Numbered from the stretch's first letter, positions 32,742-41,579 are shown. The stretch: DNA of 64,000 nucleotides from DATAAZ01 sp036259875 (GCA_036259875.1 DATAAZ010000026.1:1-64000), one strand, 5' to 3'. A program made the numbers and translations. Notes: generated from the letters alone by a model not told the origin.

Positions 32742-32972
32742 GTGATCTACCCGCGAATCGACGATTTGCTCGCGCGCACGGACGTCCGGTACGGCCTCGT
32801 CATCATGGCCGCCAAGCGCGCGCGGCAGATCAACAACTACCACCACCAGCTCGGCGAGGGGACGTTCGAGGACGTCGCGCCGCCGCTCGTCGAGTCCCGT
32901 TCGAAGAACTATCTGACGATGGCGCTCGAGGAGATCGCCGAGGGCAAAATCACCTACGAGTTCGCCGGCTAG
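32742..32972 (+). CDS. rpoZ: RNA polymerase omega subunit
   Basis: A 76-residue omega subunit that helps assemble RNA polymerase. The family core is complete: YPRIDDLLARTDVRYGLVIM, AAKRARQINNYHHQL, and the terminal NYLTMALEEIAEGKITYEF. GTG start at 32742; TACACT (32730-32735) ends 6 bases before it, so the transcript is leaderless. It sits between gmk and coaBC, the standard order in many bacteria. Confidence 0.95.
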   Translation: MIYPRIDDLLARTDVRYGLVIMAAKRARQINNYHHQLGEGTFEDVAPPLVESRSKNYLTMALEEIAEGKITYEFAG

Positions 32973-32991
32973 CCCGGCGTCGGCTCGTAGC

Positions 32992-34194
32992 GTGGGTACG
33001 GACGCCTCCGCCGCCGCGACGGCGCGCCCGCTCGTGCTCGTCGGCGTGACGGGCTCGATCGCGGCCTACAAGAGCTGCGAGCTGATCCGCCGCCTGCTTC
33101 GCGAAGGCTACGCGGTCGTTCCGCTCGTGACCGCGGGCGCCGAGCGGTTCGTCGCGCGCGAGACGTTCGAGGCGCTTGCGCGCCGCGAGTCACCGCACGC
33201 GCTCTATCCGCACCTCGTCGAAGCGGATCTCCTCGTCGTAGCACCGCTCTCCGCCAACACGCTTGCCAAGCTCGCCCACGGCCTCGCCGACGAGGTGCTC
33301 ACCGAGACGGCGCTCGCCTTTCGCGGCCCGCTGCTGCTTGCCCCGGCGATGAACGTGCGGATGTGGGAGCACCCGGCCACGCAGGAGAACGTTCGGCTCC
33401 TGCGCGAGCGGGGCGCCGAGTTCATCGGCCCCGAGACGGGCGAGCTCGCGGAGGGCGAGACCGGGCAGGGCCGCATGTCGGAGCCGGACGCGATCGCGGC
33501 CCGCGTGCGCGAGCTTCTCTCGACCCCGGCGAGCACGGGACCGCTCGCCGGGAAACGGGTGCTCGTCAGCGCCGGGGCGACGCGGGAGCCGCTCGACTCG
33601 GTCCGCTTCGTGGGGAACCGCTCGAGCGGCAAGATGGGCGTCGCACTCGCCGCGCAGGCCGCTCGACAGGGGGCGGACGTCACGCTTCTCGCCGCGAACG
33701 TCGCCGTGCCCGTCCCTGCTGGGATCGAGGTCGTCGAAACCCCGACCGCGTCCGCCCTCGCCCGCGAAGCTCTCGCGCGAAGCGAGGCGGCCGACGTCGT
33801 GCTGATGGCGGCCGCGGTCGCGGACTACCGCCCGGCCGGGCCGCTCAGCCACAAGCGCGCCAAGGATGGCCAGCCGTGGACCGTGACGCTCGAGCCGACC
33901 ACGGACGTCCTCGCCGAGCTCGGCCGCCGCCGCCGCGACGGACAGATACTCGTCGGCTTCGCCGCCGACGAGGGAGAGCGCGGGCTCGCGCGCGCGCGAG
34001 AAAAGCTTGACGCAAAGGGAGGAACCCTTTTCGTCTTCAACGACGTATCCAGAACCGACGTGGGCTTCGACGCTGACGAAAACGAGGTCGTGCTCATCTC
34101 ACCCCAGGAAGAGACGATGGTCGGCAGACGCAGCAAGGCCGAAGTAGCGGCCGTTATCCTCGACCGGGTCGCGTCCCTGCTCCGAGGAGATTGA
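32992..34194 (+). CDS. coaBC: Phosphopantothenoylcysteine decarboxylase/synthetase
   Basis: A 400-residue bifunctional CoA-biosynthesis flavoprotein. The decarboxylase half shows LVGVTGSIAAYKSCELIRRL, VEADLLVVAPLSANTLAKLA and PAMNVRMWEHPATQEN. The synthetase half begins near residue 185 with VLVSAGATREPLDSVRFVGN and has RSSGKMGVALAAQAA and LMAAAVADYRP. Two oddities: the loop before the conserved His region is short (ESPHALYPHLVEADL), and the substrate flap reads GELAEGETGQGRM without the cysteine of the E. coli enzyme, as in mycobacteria. GTG start 19 bases after rpoZ. Confidence 0.93.
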   Translation: MGTDASAAATARPLVLVGVTGSIAAYKSCELIRRLLREGYAVVPLVTAGAERFVARETFEALARRESPHALYPHLVEADLLVVAPLSANTLAKLAHGLADEVLTETALAFRGPLLLAPAMNVRMWEHPATQENVRLLRERGAEFIGPETGELAEGETGQGRMSEPDAIAARVRELLSTPASTGPLAGKRVLVSAGATREPLDSVRFVGNRSSGKMGVALAAQAARQGADVTLLAANVAVPVPAGIEVVETPTASALAREALARSEAADVVLMAAAVADYRPAGPLSHKRAKDGQPWTVTLEPTTDVLAELGRRRRDGQILVGFAADEGERGLARAREKLDAKGGTLFVFNDVSRTDVGFDADENEVVLISPQEETMVGRRSKAEVAAVILDRVASLLRGD

Positions 34195-34199
34195 GGCGG

Positions 34200-35174
34200 A
34201 TGGAGGAACGGCTCGCCGGCGTTCAGACAGCCCTCGAAGCACAGCGCTCCGCGGAGCTCGCGCGGCGCGTGATCGCCAACCTCCGGCGGGTCATGCATGC
34301 GCCGGACGAGACGCTCGAGCTCGCCGTCCTCTGCCTCCTCGCCGAGGGTCACATGATCATCGAGGACCTGCCAGGCGTCGGGAAGACGACGCTCGCGAAG
34401 GCGCTCGCCCGCTCGGTCGACCTCTCGTTCTCGCGCATCCAGTTCACGCCCGACCTGCTGCCCTCCGACGTGACGGGCGTGAACGTGTTCAATCAGGCGA
34501 CGCACGAGTTCGAGTTCCGGCCGGGTCCGGTGTTCGCGAACATCCTGCTCGTCGACGAGATCAACCGCACGTCGCCGAAGACGCAGGCCGCGCTCCTCGA
34601 GGCGATGCAGGAGCGCCAGGTGACGATCGACGGAGTCACGTACCACCTCGCGCCGCCCTTCATGGTCATGGCGACGCAGAACCCGATCGAGTACGAGGGG
34701 ACGTACCCGCTCCCCGAGGCCCAGCTCGACCGGTTCACGATGCGGATCGCGATCGGCTACCCGCCGCTCGCCGCGGAGGCTCAGATGCTGACCGAGCAGA
34801 CGACCCAGACGCCGCTCGAATCGCTCGCGCCCGCCGCGAGCGCTCAGGAGGTGCTCGGGGCGATCGAGGACGCGAGGCGCGTCTACGTAGAGGAGGGTGT
34901 CCAGCGCTACGTCGTCGCGCTGCTTCGCCAGACGCGGGGAGACACGCGGTTGCACCTCGGTGCGAGCCCGCGCGCGGGGATCAACCTCCTGCGTGTCTCG
35001 AAGGCCCGTGCGCTCGTCGCGGGCCGCGACTACGTCGTGCCCGAGGACGTGAAGACGGTCGCCCCGTGGGTGCTCGCCCACCGCCTGATCCTCGCGCCGG
35101 AGGCACGCTCATCCGGGCTCGCGGACGCTGACATCGTGCGGGACGCCGTCGAACGGACTCCCGTTCCGATCTAG
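34200..35174 (+). CDS. MoxR-family AAA+ ATPase
   Basis: A 324-residue MoxR-type chaperone-like ATPase. Walker A is EDLPGVGKTTLAKALARSV near residue 55, Walker B is ILLVDEINRTSPKTQAALLE near 114, sensor 1 is MVMATQNPIEYEGTYPLPEA near 153, and the lid domain holds RAGINLLRVSKARAL. Such proteins usually act with a DUF58/VWA partner on cell-envelope or metal-insertion targets, and here DUF58 and transglutaminase genes follow at once. ATG 34200 is chosen over TTG 34191 overlapping the coaBC stop. The exact substrate is unknown. Confidence 0.92.
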   Translation: MEERLAGVQTALEAQRSAELARRVIANLRRVMHAPDETLELAVLCLLAEGHMIIEDLPGVGKTTLAKALARSVDLSFSRIQFTPDLLPSDVTGVNVFNQATHEFEFRPGPVFANILLVDEINRTSPKTQAALLEAMQERQVTIDGVTYHLAPPFMVMATQNPIEYEGTYPLPEAQLDRFTMRIAIGYPPLAAEAQMLTEQTTQTPLESLAPAASAQEVLGAIEDARRVYVEEGVQRYVVALLRQTRGDTRLHLGASPRAGINLLRVSKARALVAGRDYVVPEDVKTVAPWVLAHRLILAPEARSSGLADADIVRDAVERTPVPI

Positions 35175-35207
35175 GGCAGGAGTGGCCCGCCCCGACTCGT
35201 CCGGCCC

Positions 35208-36452
35208 GTGCTGACCGACCGCGGCCGCTCGCTCCTCGCCCTCGGCGGCCTCACGTACCTGGGCGCGTGGGCGTTCGGCGCTCGGCCGCTCTACCCGGTC
35301 GCAGTCGGCCTCGTCCTCGCCGTCGCGGGAGCGGCACTGTGGGTTCGCGTCCTCCGGCGGCCGATGGCGCTTCGGCGCGAGCTCGCCGGCGCCGAGCACC
35401 TCGCGGGCGACGACGTCTCGGTTCGGGTCGCGGTCGACGTCGCGGGACGCCTGCCGCCGGCAACGCTCGTCGTCCACGAGCGGATCGCGCGGCTCGGCGA
35501 ACACGATGCCGCGCTCGTCCGAAGGCACGGACGGCTCGAGGGCCGCTACGTCGTGCCCGCCGTCCCGCGCGGCCGCTACGCGATCGAGTCCTCGCAGGTC
35601 GTCATCGAGGATCCGTTCGGCCTCGAGCGCGTCGAGCTCGAGCTCTCGCGTGCGGAGGCCCTCGTCGTCTACCCGCGCCTCGTGGAGCTCGATCGCCTCT
35701 TCTCCGACGCGGGCGGGCGCACCCCGGGCGGCCGCCGGCTGCTCCTTCGGCGGACGGCCGGCTTCGAGGTCCACAGCGTGCGCGAGTACGAGCAGGGGGA
35801 GTCGCTTCGGCGTGTCCACTGGCCGTCGACGGCGCGCCGCGGCGAGCTCATGGTCAAGGAGCTCGAGGACGCGCCGCGCGACGAGGCGGCCGTCCTGCTC
35901 GACGCGGACGCCACGAGCGTCGTCGGCGAAGGGACGGAGACCACGTTCGAGACCCAGGTCCAGATTGCCGGCTCGATCGTGAAGGCGCATGCGCGCCGCG
36001 GGCGGCGGGCCTCACTCGTCGTCAGCTCGCGCGCCCGCACGTACCAGCGCGTCCACTCGCTCGACGGTGACTGGCAGCGCGCGCTCGAGCTCCTCGCCGC
36101 GGTGGAGCCGGACGGCCCGCTCCCCGCGTCCACATTCCTCGCCGACGAGGCGGGGCCCGCCGCGCGCGCGCTCGAGCTCACGGTGGTGACCGCGTCGCTC
36201 ACCCCGCGCCTCGTCGACCGGCTGCTCCAGCGCATGCTCGCGCACCACTCGGCCGCCGTCGTGTACGTCGATCCTGCGAGCTTCGCGTCACGTCCCACTC
36301 CGGCCGACGCGCGCGCGCAGCTCCTCCGCCTTGGCCGGGCCGGCGTCCGCCTCGCCGTCGTGCGGCGCGGCGATGACCTCGCAGGGAAGCTCCAGGGCGC
36401 TGAGGTTGCGCCGGGCTCGGGCGAGGTCGCGTCGCGGAGGGCTCATGCCTAG
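35208..36452 (+). CDS. DUF58 domain membrane protein
   Basis: A 414-residue protein with two adjacent N-terminal membrane segments (residues about 8-45: LLALGGLTYLGAWAF, YPVAVGLVLAVAGAALWV), a beta-rich domain, then the DUF58 core. The DUF58 signature is VHSVREYEQGESLRRVHWPS near residue 188, followed by TARRGELMVKE. A VWA-like fold continues with AAVLLDADA. It is the standard partner of MoxR ATPases and transglutaminase proteins. GTG 35208 is the start, and it overlaps the next gene by 8 bases. The role, probably in envelope stress or peptidoglycan-linked assembly, is inferred from context. Confidence 0.88.
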   Translation: MLTDRGRSLLALGGLTYLGAWAFGARPLYPVAVGLVLAVAGAALWVRVLRRPMALRRELAGAEHLAGDDVSVRVAVDVAGRLPPATLVVHERIARLGEHDAALVRRHGRLEGRYVVPAVPRGRYAIESSQVVIEDPFGLERVELELSRAEALVVYPRLVELDRLFSDAGGRTPGGRRLLLRRTAGFEVHSVREYEQGESLRRVHWPSTARRGELMVKELEDAPRDEAAVLLDADATSVVGEGTETTFETQVQIAGSIVKAHARRGRRASLVVSSRARTYQRVHSLDGDWQRALELLAAVEPDGPLPASTFLADEAGPAARALELTVVTASLTPRLVDRLLQRMLAHHSAAVVYVDPASFASRPTPADARAQLLRLGRAGVRLAVVRRGDDLAGKLQGAEVAPGSGEVASRRAHA

Positions 36453-38748
36453 GACGCTCGCCGCGTTCGTCCTCGTCTCGGCGCTCGTCGCGCCGATCTG
36501 GCTCAGCCTCGAGGAGGACGGCTTCCCGCTCGGCGGCGTCGCGTCGATGGTCGCGCTCGCGTTTCTTCCGACCCTCGCCGTCCACCTGCGTCGCAGGCCC
36601 GCGGTCATCGCCGCAACTCTCGTCCTCGCGACGCTCGGCGCCGGCGGGGCCGCCTTCGATCTCGCGATCACCGACGCCCGACGGGGCGACCGCGATTTCT
36701 TCGGGCCACTCCTCTCGTCGTTCAAGCAGGGACTCCTCGAGTTCTACGACACTCGCGTCCCGTTCGACCCCGAGCGCTTCCCGCTCATGCACGGCGTCGT
36801 GCTCCTCGCGGTCTTCGCCTCGGTCGCTGTCGCTGGGATGGCGATCGCCGCGCGGCGGCTCTTCGCGGCGCTCGGCGCCGTCATCGTCGGTGCGGGCGTC
36901 CCGGCGACCATGGCCTCGACGTGGGTGGAAGCGAGCCGCCCGCTCACGACGGGCGCGCTCATCCTCGTCGCGGCGCTCACGCTTGTCCTCCTCCTTCGCG
37001 GGGTCACGCGCGGCCTTGCGCACGCGGGCGCCGCCGCGCTCGCGATCGTTGCCGTCGCGGTCGCCGGCTCGGCGTCGGAGGCGGTGGCCAAGCGCGGCTT
37101 CGTCGACTGGGACAGCTGGGACTTCTACGATCGCCCCGACGACCCGGTCGACGTCCGCTACGTCTGGGACTCGAACTACGAGGGAATCTCCTTCCCGAAG
37201 AAGCGGACCACCGTTCTCCGCGTGGACGTCGACGGGCCGCGCCGCTCCCTCTACTGGCGGGCTACGACGCTCGACACCTACACGGGCACGGCGTGGCGCG
37301 AAGAGCTGACGCTCGCGGACGCGCTCGACGGGAGCGGCTCGCTCGACGCGCGCGAGGTGGACGAGCTCCTCCCCGACGCCGCCCGGGACGAATCGGAGTG
37401 GGTTCGCCAGGAGGTGACGATCGAGGCGTTGAACGACGTGCGGCTACTCGGGTCCGCCCAGGCGGTCCGCTGGGAGCTCGACGCCGAGCGCTTCGCGCGT
37501 GTCGCGACGAACGGCACCGTGACGCTCGACCGGCCGCTCGCGCGCGGCGAGCGCTACACGGTTTGGAGCTACGTCCGGCGGCCGCGCATCCGCGACCTGC
37601 GCGCGGCCGGGACCGACTACCCCGACGCCGCGTACAGATACCTGCGCGCAAGCGGAAGCCCGGACGACGCGCCGCTCTTCCCGTGGGGCGCGCAGGACCG
37701 CGACGAGTTCATGGACGCGTACTTCGCCGAGCGAGCGATCGGCCTGGCCCCGGGGCATCGCGACATCTGGGCGACGGCGCGCGAGGTCACGGCCGGCGCC
37801 CGCTCGCCCTACGAGGCCGCGGTGCTCCTCGAGGCGTGGTTTCGCGGCTCCGAAGGCGGCTTCACGTACGACGAGTCGCCGCCCCCCCGCGAGGGCGAGC
37901 CGCCGCTCGTCGCGTTCCTCGGGACGAAGCGCGGCTACTGCCAGCAGTACGCGGGCGCGATGGCGCTCATGCTCCGCTACCTCGGGATCCCGGCGCGCGT
38001 CGCGGCGGGCTTCACGAGCGGGACGTACGACGAGCAGGACGACCAGTGGGTTGTGACCGACCACAACGCCCACACCTGGGTCGAGGTCTACTTCCCGGGG
38101 CACGGCTGGGTCGAGTTCGACCCGACGCCGAACCGCGGGCAACTCAGCGTCAACTACTCGCCGTTCTCGTCCGGGTTCGACGCGAGCGAGGCGGCACGGC
38201 TCGGCGGCGCGATCGAGCGGATTCCCGAGGTCCGGGAGCAGCTCAGCCGCGCCGAGGAGGCGGGGGGCGTGGCGGGAGCGGCGCAGCGCAGCGGTGGCGA
38301 CGGGGGTGGGGGCGTCCCCGAGGCCGTCGTCGACACCGGCCGAGGCGTCCTCGCGCTCGTCCTTGTGGTGCTCGGCGGTGCCGCAGCGTTGATCGTCACG
38401 ATCAAGGAGGCACGCAGGCGGCTTCGCTTCGCGACGCGCGACCCGCGCGGCGCGGCCGCGGCCTGCCGGCGCGACCTCGTCGCGTACCTCGCAGACCAGG
38501 GGATCGCCGTACCGCCGAGCGCGACGCTGCCCGAGGTGGGCGTGCTCGTGGAGCAATACTTCGCGGCGAACCCGGCCCCGTTCGTCGCCGCGGCGACGGA
38601 AGCGCGGTTCGGCTCCCCTTCGGCGGCCGCAGGACGGATCGGCGCGGCCCGCGCCGAGCTCCGACGGTTACGGCGGCGGATGAGCGGCCGGCTCAGCCTC
38701 GCGCAGCGGGTTCGCGGCGCGCTCAGCCTCCGCTCGCTCGCCGCGTGA
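36445..38748 (+). CDS. Transglutaminase-like membrane protein (TgpA family)
   Basis: A 767-residue membrane protein. The N-terminal part has five to six membrane helices (residues about 1-215). A large extracytoplasmic region follows, with DUF3488-like sequence and a transglutaminase core: Cys in TKRGYCQQYAGAMALML (about 500), His in VTDHNAHTWVEVYFPGHG (about 538), Asp in EFDPTPNRG. One more membrane helix (about 630-650, GVLALVLVVLGGAAALIVTI) precedes a cytoplasmic DUF4129-like helical tail. It forms a moxR-DUF58-tgpA operon. Its 3' end overlaps the Lnt-like gene on the other strand by 81 bases. Confidence 0.9.
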   Translation: MPRTLAAFVLVSALVAPIWLSLEEDGFPLGGVASMVALAFLPTLAVHLRRRPAVIAATLVLATLGAGGAAFDLAITDARRGDRDFFGPLLSSFKQGLLEFYDTRVPFDPERFPLMHGVVLLAVFASVAVAGMAIAARRLFAALGAVIVGAGVPATMASTWVEASRPLTTGALILVAALTLVLLLRGVTRGLAHAGAAALAIVAVAVAGSASEAVAKRGFVDWDSWDFYDRPDDPVDVRYVWDSNYEGISFPKKRTTVLRVDVDGPRRSLYWRATTLDTYTGTAWREELTLADALDGSGSLDAREVDELLPDAARDESEWVRQEVTIEALNDVRLLGSAQAVRWELDAERFARVATNGTVTLDRPLARGERYTVWSYVRRPRIRDLRAAGTDYPDAAYRYLRASGSPDDAPLFPWGAQDRDEFMDAYFAERAIGLAPGHRDIWATAREVTAGARSPYEAAVLLEAWFRGSEGGFTYDESPPPREGEPPLVAFLGTKRGYCQQYAGAMALMLRYLGIPARVAAGFTSGTYDEQDDQWVVTDHNAHTWVEVYFPGHGWVEFDPTPNRGQLSVNYSPFSSGFDASEAARLGGAIERIPEVREQLSRAEEAGGVAGAAQRSGGDGGGGVPEAVVDTGRGVLALVLVVLGGAAALIVTIKEARRRLRFATRDPRGAAAACRRDLVAYLADQGIAVPPSATLPEVGVLVEQYFAANPAPFVAAATEARFGSPSAAAGRIGAARAELRRLRRRMSGRLSLAQRVRGALSLRSLAA

Positions 38749-40284
38749 CCTGGCTGCGCTTGCGGCGAGGAGCACGCCGAGAAGCGCGACACAGGCCCAG
38801 CCGGCGTGGTCGCCGAGGCGCGCGTAGGTGGTCGTCACCCCGTCCATCGCGACGTCGCCGACGACGACCGCGCGCCGATTCTCGCGGCCCGTGTCCGCGA
38901 CGACGCGCCCTCCGGCGTCGACGATCGCCGAGCCGTGGCGCCAATCCGCCCGGACGAGCGGAATCCCGAGCGACTTCGCGTGCAGCCGAACGAGCGCTGC
39001 GTGCTGCGCCGCGAGCGCCTCCCAGTCGTGCGTCGAGGACGTGAGGAAGTCGGCACCCGCGGCCGCCAGCCGGCGCGCGGGCGCCGGCTCCTGCGTGTCC
39101 ACGCCGAGCAGCGTCCCGACGCTCCCGATCTCCGTTGCGACCGGCTCGGGGGGCTCGCCGCCTCGACCCCGCTCGCCGAGGAACCACATCGGGCGCTGCT
39201 TACCCTGCGCCCGAGTCAGCGTCCCGTCCGGGAGCACAGCGAGCGCGGCGCCGCGGTCGGGTCCGCGAAGGAAGTACGGGACGACGATAACGAGTCCCGT
39301 GTCCTGCGCAAGGCGGACGAGCGCCGTTCGGAGCGTCGCGTCGTCCCTCGGTCTCACCCAGATCGCTGCCTCCGGCCAGACGGCGACGCGCGCGCCTCGG
39401 GCGGCGGCCTCCTCCATAAGCGGCGTCAGGTCGGCAACGAGGTCGAGGCTCGCCCGCGCGAGGTCGCGGGTCTCGCGGCGCAGGTAACGGTTCACCGGGA
39501 GGTCGAACTCGGCCGTGTCGTAGCCGGGCTGGACGGCCGCGACGCGCAGCGTCTCGCGGCCGGGCGGCTCGGAGTCGACGACGGCCGCCGGAGCGACGAG
39601 CGCGAGCGCCAAGACCGCGGACGCGAGCACCGCCCGCGTTGAGGGGACTATCGCAGGAACGGTCCCGACACGGCGGCCGGCCGCGGCGAGACACGCCAGC
39701 GCGAGGGAGTAGTTGACAGCTACGAGCGCGAAGGTGACGAGCCATGGCCCGGCCACCGCGGCCAGGTTCGCGGCAGCTGTGTCGTACTGCGAGAGATACA
39801 GCGGTCCCCAGAAGCTGCCCGGGTCGAACTTCGTGCGAAGGAGGTCGAGCGCCGTCCACGCAACCGCCGGAACGACGACCGTGGCGACCGCCGCTAGTGC
39901 GGTCGTCGTTCGCGGCGTGAGGCCGAAGTGCGGGAAGCGGATCGCGTAGAGGAGGAGCCCGAAGAGCGGGACGACGACGAGGGCGACCACGAGAACCGGC
40001 GAGTCGCCGACGAGAACGGGGACGACCGGGTCACCCCACTGGTCCTCGGCGAGGCCGAACGGAAGCGCGGGAACGAGCAAGAGCTCGAGGAAGACGACGA
40101 GCGCGAGCGGGGCGGCGAGGCGCGCGAGGCGCGTCCCCGGTGCCGCCAGCGCGAGCGCCGCTGCCGGGACGAGCCCGACCCACGCCAGCCAGCCGACCCC
40201 CACCGGGGGCGAGGCGAGCCAGAGCGCGACTCCGCTCGTGAGCGGCGCGGCAAGGCGGACGATCGTCGCCGCGGGCACGGGCAT
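38668..40284 (-). CDS. Lnt-like CN-hydrolase membrane protein lacking the catalytic cysteine
   Basis: A 538-residue protein with the apolipoprotein N-acyltransferase layout: six or so N-terminal membrane helices (residues 8-235), a nitrilase-type domain (about 245-500), and a C-terminal helix (WACVALLGVLLAASA). The catalytic Glu (AVWPEAAIW) and Lys (RAQGKQRPMW) are in place. Where Lnt has ICYE with the nucleophile Cys, this protein reads LLGVDTQEPA, and there is no cysteine in the domain at all. It is thus probably not an active acyltransferase. Start ATG 40284 or GTG 40278; the latter is 6 bases from a minus-strand -10 CAGACT. The 81-base overlap with tgpA is convergent. Confidence 0.82.
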   Translation of the reverse strand: MPVPAATIVRLAAPLTSGVALWLASPPVGVGWLAWVGLVPAAALALAAPGTRLARLAAPLALVVFLELLLVPALPFGLAEDQWGDPVVPVLVGDSPVLVVALVVVPLFGLLLYAIRFPHFGLTPRTTTALAAVATVVVPAVAWTALDLLRTKFDPGSFWGPLYLSQYDTAAANLAAVAGPWLVTFALVAVNYSLALACLAAAGRRVGTVPAIVPSTRAVLASAVLALALVAPAAVVDSEPPGRETLRVAAVQPGYDTAEFDLPVNRYLRRETRDLARASLDLVADLTPLMEEAAARGARVAVWPEAAIWVRPRDDATLRTALVRLAQDTGLVIVVPYFLRGPDRGAALAVLPDGTLTRAQGKQRPMWFLGERGRGGEPPEPVATEIGSVGTLLGVDTQEPAPARRLAAAGADFLTSSTHDWEALAAQHAALVRLHAKSLGIPLVRADWRHGSAIVDAGGRVVADTGRENRRAVVVGDVAMDGVTTTYARLGDHAGWACVALLGVLLAASAARSRGERAEAERAANPLREAEPAAHPPP

Positions 40285-40290
40285 AGTCTG
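40284..40290. promoter_or_regulatory. Overlapping divergent -10 elements (lnt-like / nucleotidyltransferase)
   Basis: TAGTCT on the plus strand (40284-40289) ends 6 bases before GTG 40296. CAGACT on the minus strand (40290-40285) ends 6 bases before GTG 40278. The two hexamers overlap by five bases on opposite strands. Confidence 0.5.
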
Positions 40291-40295
40291 ACGGC

Positions 40296-41012
40296 GTGGA
40301 CCCCGTCGTCATGGCCGCGGGGGAAGGGCGACGGCTGCGGCCGCTCACGGAGTGCTGGGCGAAGCCCGTCCTTCCGATCGACGGACGGCCGGTCATCGCG
40401 ACGCTGCTTCGCGAGCTGGCCGAAGCGGGCTTCGCGCACGCCTGGCTCGTCGTCGGGCACCTCGCCCACCAGATCGAGGCGCTCGTCGCCGACGGGTCCG
40501 CGCTCGGCCTGGCCGTGCGCTACGCACGCCAGCCCGACCCGGTCGGATCGGCCGACGCCGTTCGCCGCGCGCTCGCCGCCGGCGCCCGGCCACCGCTGCT
40601 CGTCCTCGGGGCCGACACGGTTTTCGCCCCGGGGACGATCGCGTCGGCGCGCGACCGCTGGCTCGCATCCGGTACGAGCGGCGGTCTCGCGGTGCGCGAC
40701 GTGCCGGCCGCCGAGATCCCCGAGCGCTCGTCGGTCGTGATCGAGCGTGACCGGCTCGTCGCCGTCGTCGAGAAGCCGCCCGACGCGGCCGCGGGCACGC
40801 TCGCGGGGGCACCACTCTGGTTCCTCGGCGAGGAGCTCTGCGCCTCGCTCGCCGAGCTTCCGGGACCGCCCTTCGAGCTGGCCGCCGCCGCGCAGCGCGC
40901 CCTCGACGAAGGCGCGGAGCTCGCCGCGCTCGCGATCGGCCCGACCCGCGACCTGACGCGCCCTGAAGACGTCGTGACGAGGAATTTCGCCTATCTTTGG
41001 AGTCTCCGATGA
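40296..41012 (+). CDS. Sugar-phosphate nucleotidyltransferase-like protein
   Basis: A 238-residue NTP_transferase-family protein. The nucleotide-binding signature is MAAGEGRRLRPLTECWAKPV at residues 6-25 (G-x-G-x-R-L-x-P-L-T...KP). It is followed by IDGRPVIATLLREL, the metal-site VLGADTVFA near 106 and VVEKPPD near 160. This is the GalU/RmlA/ManC fold without the C-terminal hexapeptide domain, so it makes a nucleotide-sugar (or similar) from a sugar 1-phosphate. The exact sugar is unknown. GTG start with a leaderless promoter. The TPR gene follows with ATGA overlap. Confidence 0.85.
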   Translation: MDPVVMAAGEGRRLRPLTECWAKPVLPIDGRPVIATLLRELAEAGFAHAWLVVGHLAHQIEALVADGSALGLAVRYARQPDPVGSADAVRRALAAGARPPLLVLGADTVFAPGTIASARDRWLASGTSGGLAVRDVPAAEIPERSSVVIERDRLVAVVEKPPDAAAGTLAGAPLWFLGEELCASLAELPGPPFELAAAAQRALDEGAELAALAIGPTRDLTRPEDVVTRNFAYLWSLR

Positions 41013-41365
41013 GCGAGACGTATGACCTGTTTCGACAGGGCCGTGAGCACATGGCCGAGGGGCGAAACGCGCAGGCGACGGTCGCCCTCGAGAAGGCGAA
41101 GCGCCGGGAGCCCGAGAAGGCGTCGATTCGGGAGGCGCTCGGGATCGCGTACTTCCGGATCCGCCGCTTCGCCGAGGCCGAGCAGGAGTTCCGCGCCATT
41201 CTCGAGCTCAAGGCGATCGACCACTACGCGCACTTCGCGCTTGCGCGCTGCCTCGAGAAGCAGGGCCGCCCCCAGGAGGCATTCGGCCACTACCGCATGG
41301 CGACGTTCTTCCGGCCTCAGAGCCGCGAGTACCGCCGCGCGCTGGAGGCCCTCGACCGCTCGTAG
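41009..41365 (+). CDS. Tetratricopeptide repeat protein
   Basis: A 118-residue all-helical protein with about three TPR units: LFRQGREHMAEGRNAQATVA, then SIREALGIAYFRIRRFAEAE, and HYAHFALARCLEKQGRPQEA, each with the small/large residue pattern W/L-G-Y-A-P. It likely serves as a protein-protein adaptor. ATG 41009 overlaps the nucleotidyltransferase stop as ATGA, so both are translated together, which suggests a shared role in glycan or envelope work. No signal peptide. Confidence 0.85.
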   Translation: MSETYDLFRQGREHMAEGRNAQATVALEKAKRREPEKASIREALGIAYFRIRRFAEAEQEFRAILELKAIDHYAHFALARCLEKQGRPQEAFGHYRMATFFRPQSREYRRALEALDRS

Positions 41366-41426
41366 CGGCGCCGGGTGAGACCTGCCCGGGCCGGACGACG
41401 GCCCGCCGCTACGCCGGCCGACCGGT

Positions 41427-41570
41427 GACGCGGCGGATCTCGCATGGAGGCTCGTGAGGACGAGGTGGCCCGTTAATCGCGGCTTGGATCGCGATCGCAG
41501 CCGTCTCCTCGTCGCGGACCTCGCCGACGAGGAGGACGTCCGGTCCTGCAGGCGCTCCGCCCTTGATACG
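41427..41570 (-). pseudogene. Fragment of a type IV pilus/type II secretion ATPase (PilB/PilT/GspE)
   Basis: On the minus strand the sequence reads GPDVLLVGEVRDEETAAIAI, QAAI, then after a frame change near 41472-41476 TGHLVLTSLHARSAAS. Joined, this is the conserved Asp-box to Walker-B/His-box stretch of secretion ATPases (DPDVxLVGEIRDxETAxIAxQAAxTGHLVLxTLHxN). Only about 50 residues are recognisable, and nothing of the Walker A part or the ends remains. It is a relic of a gene lost between the TPR gene and dtd. Family assignment is firm; whether it was pilB, pilT or gspE is not. Confidence 0.7.
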
Positions 41571-41579
41571 ACTGCCGGC

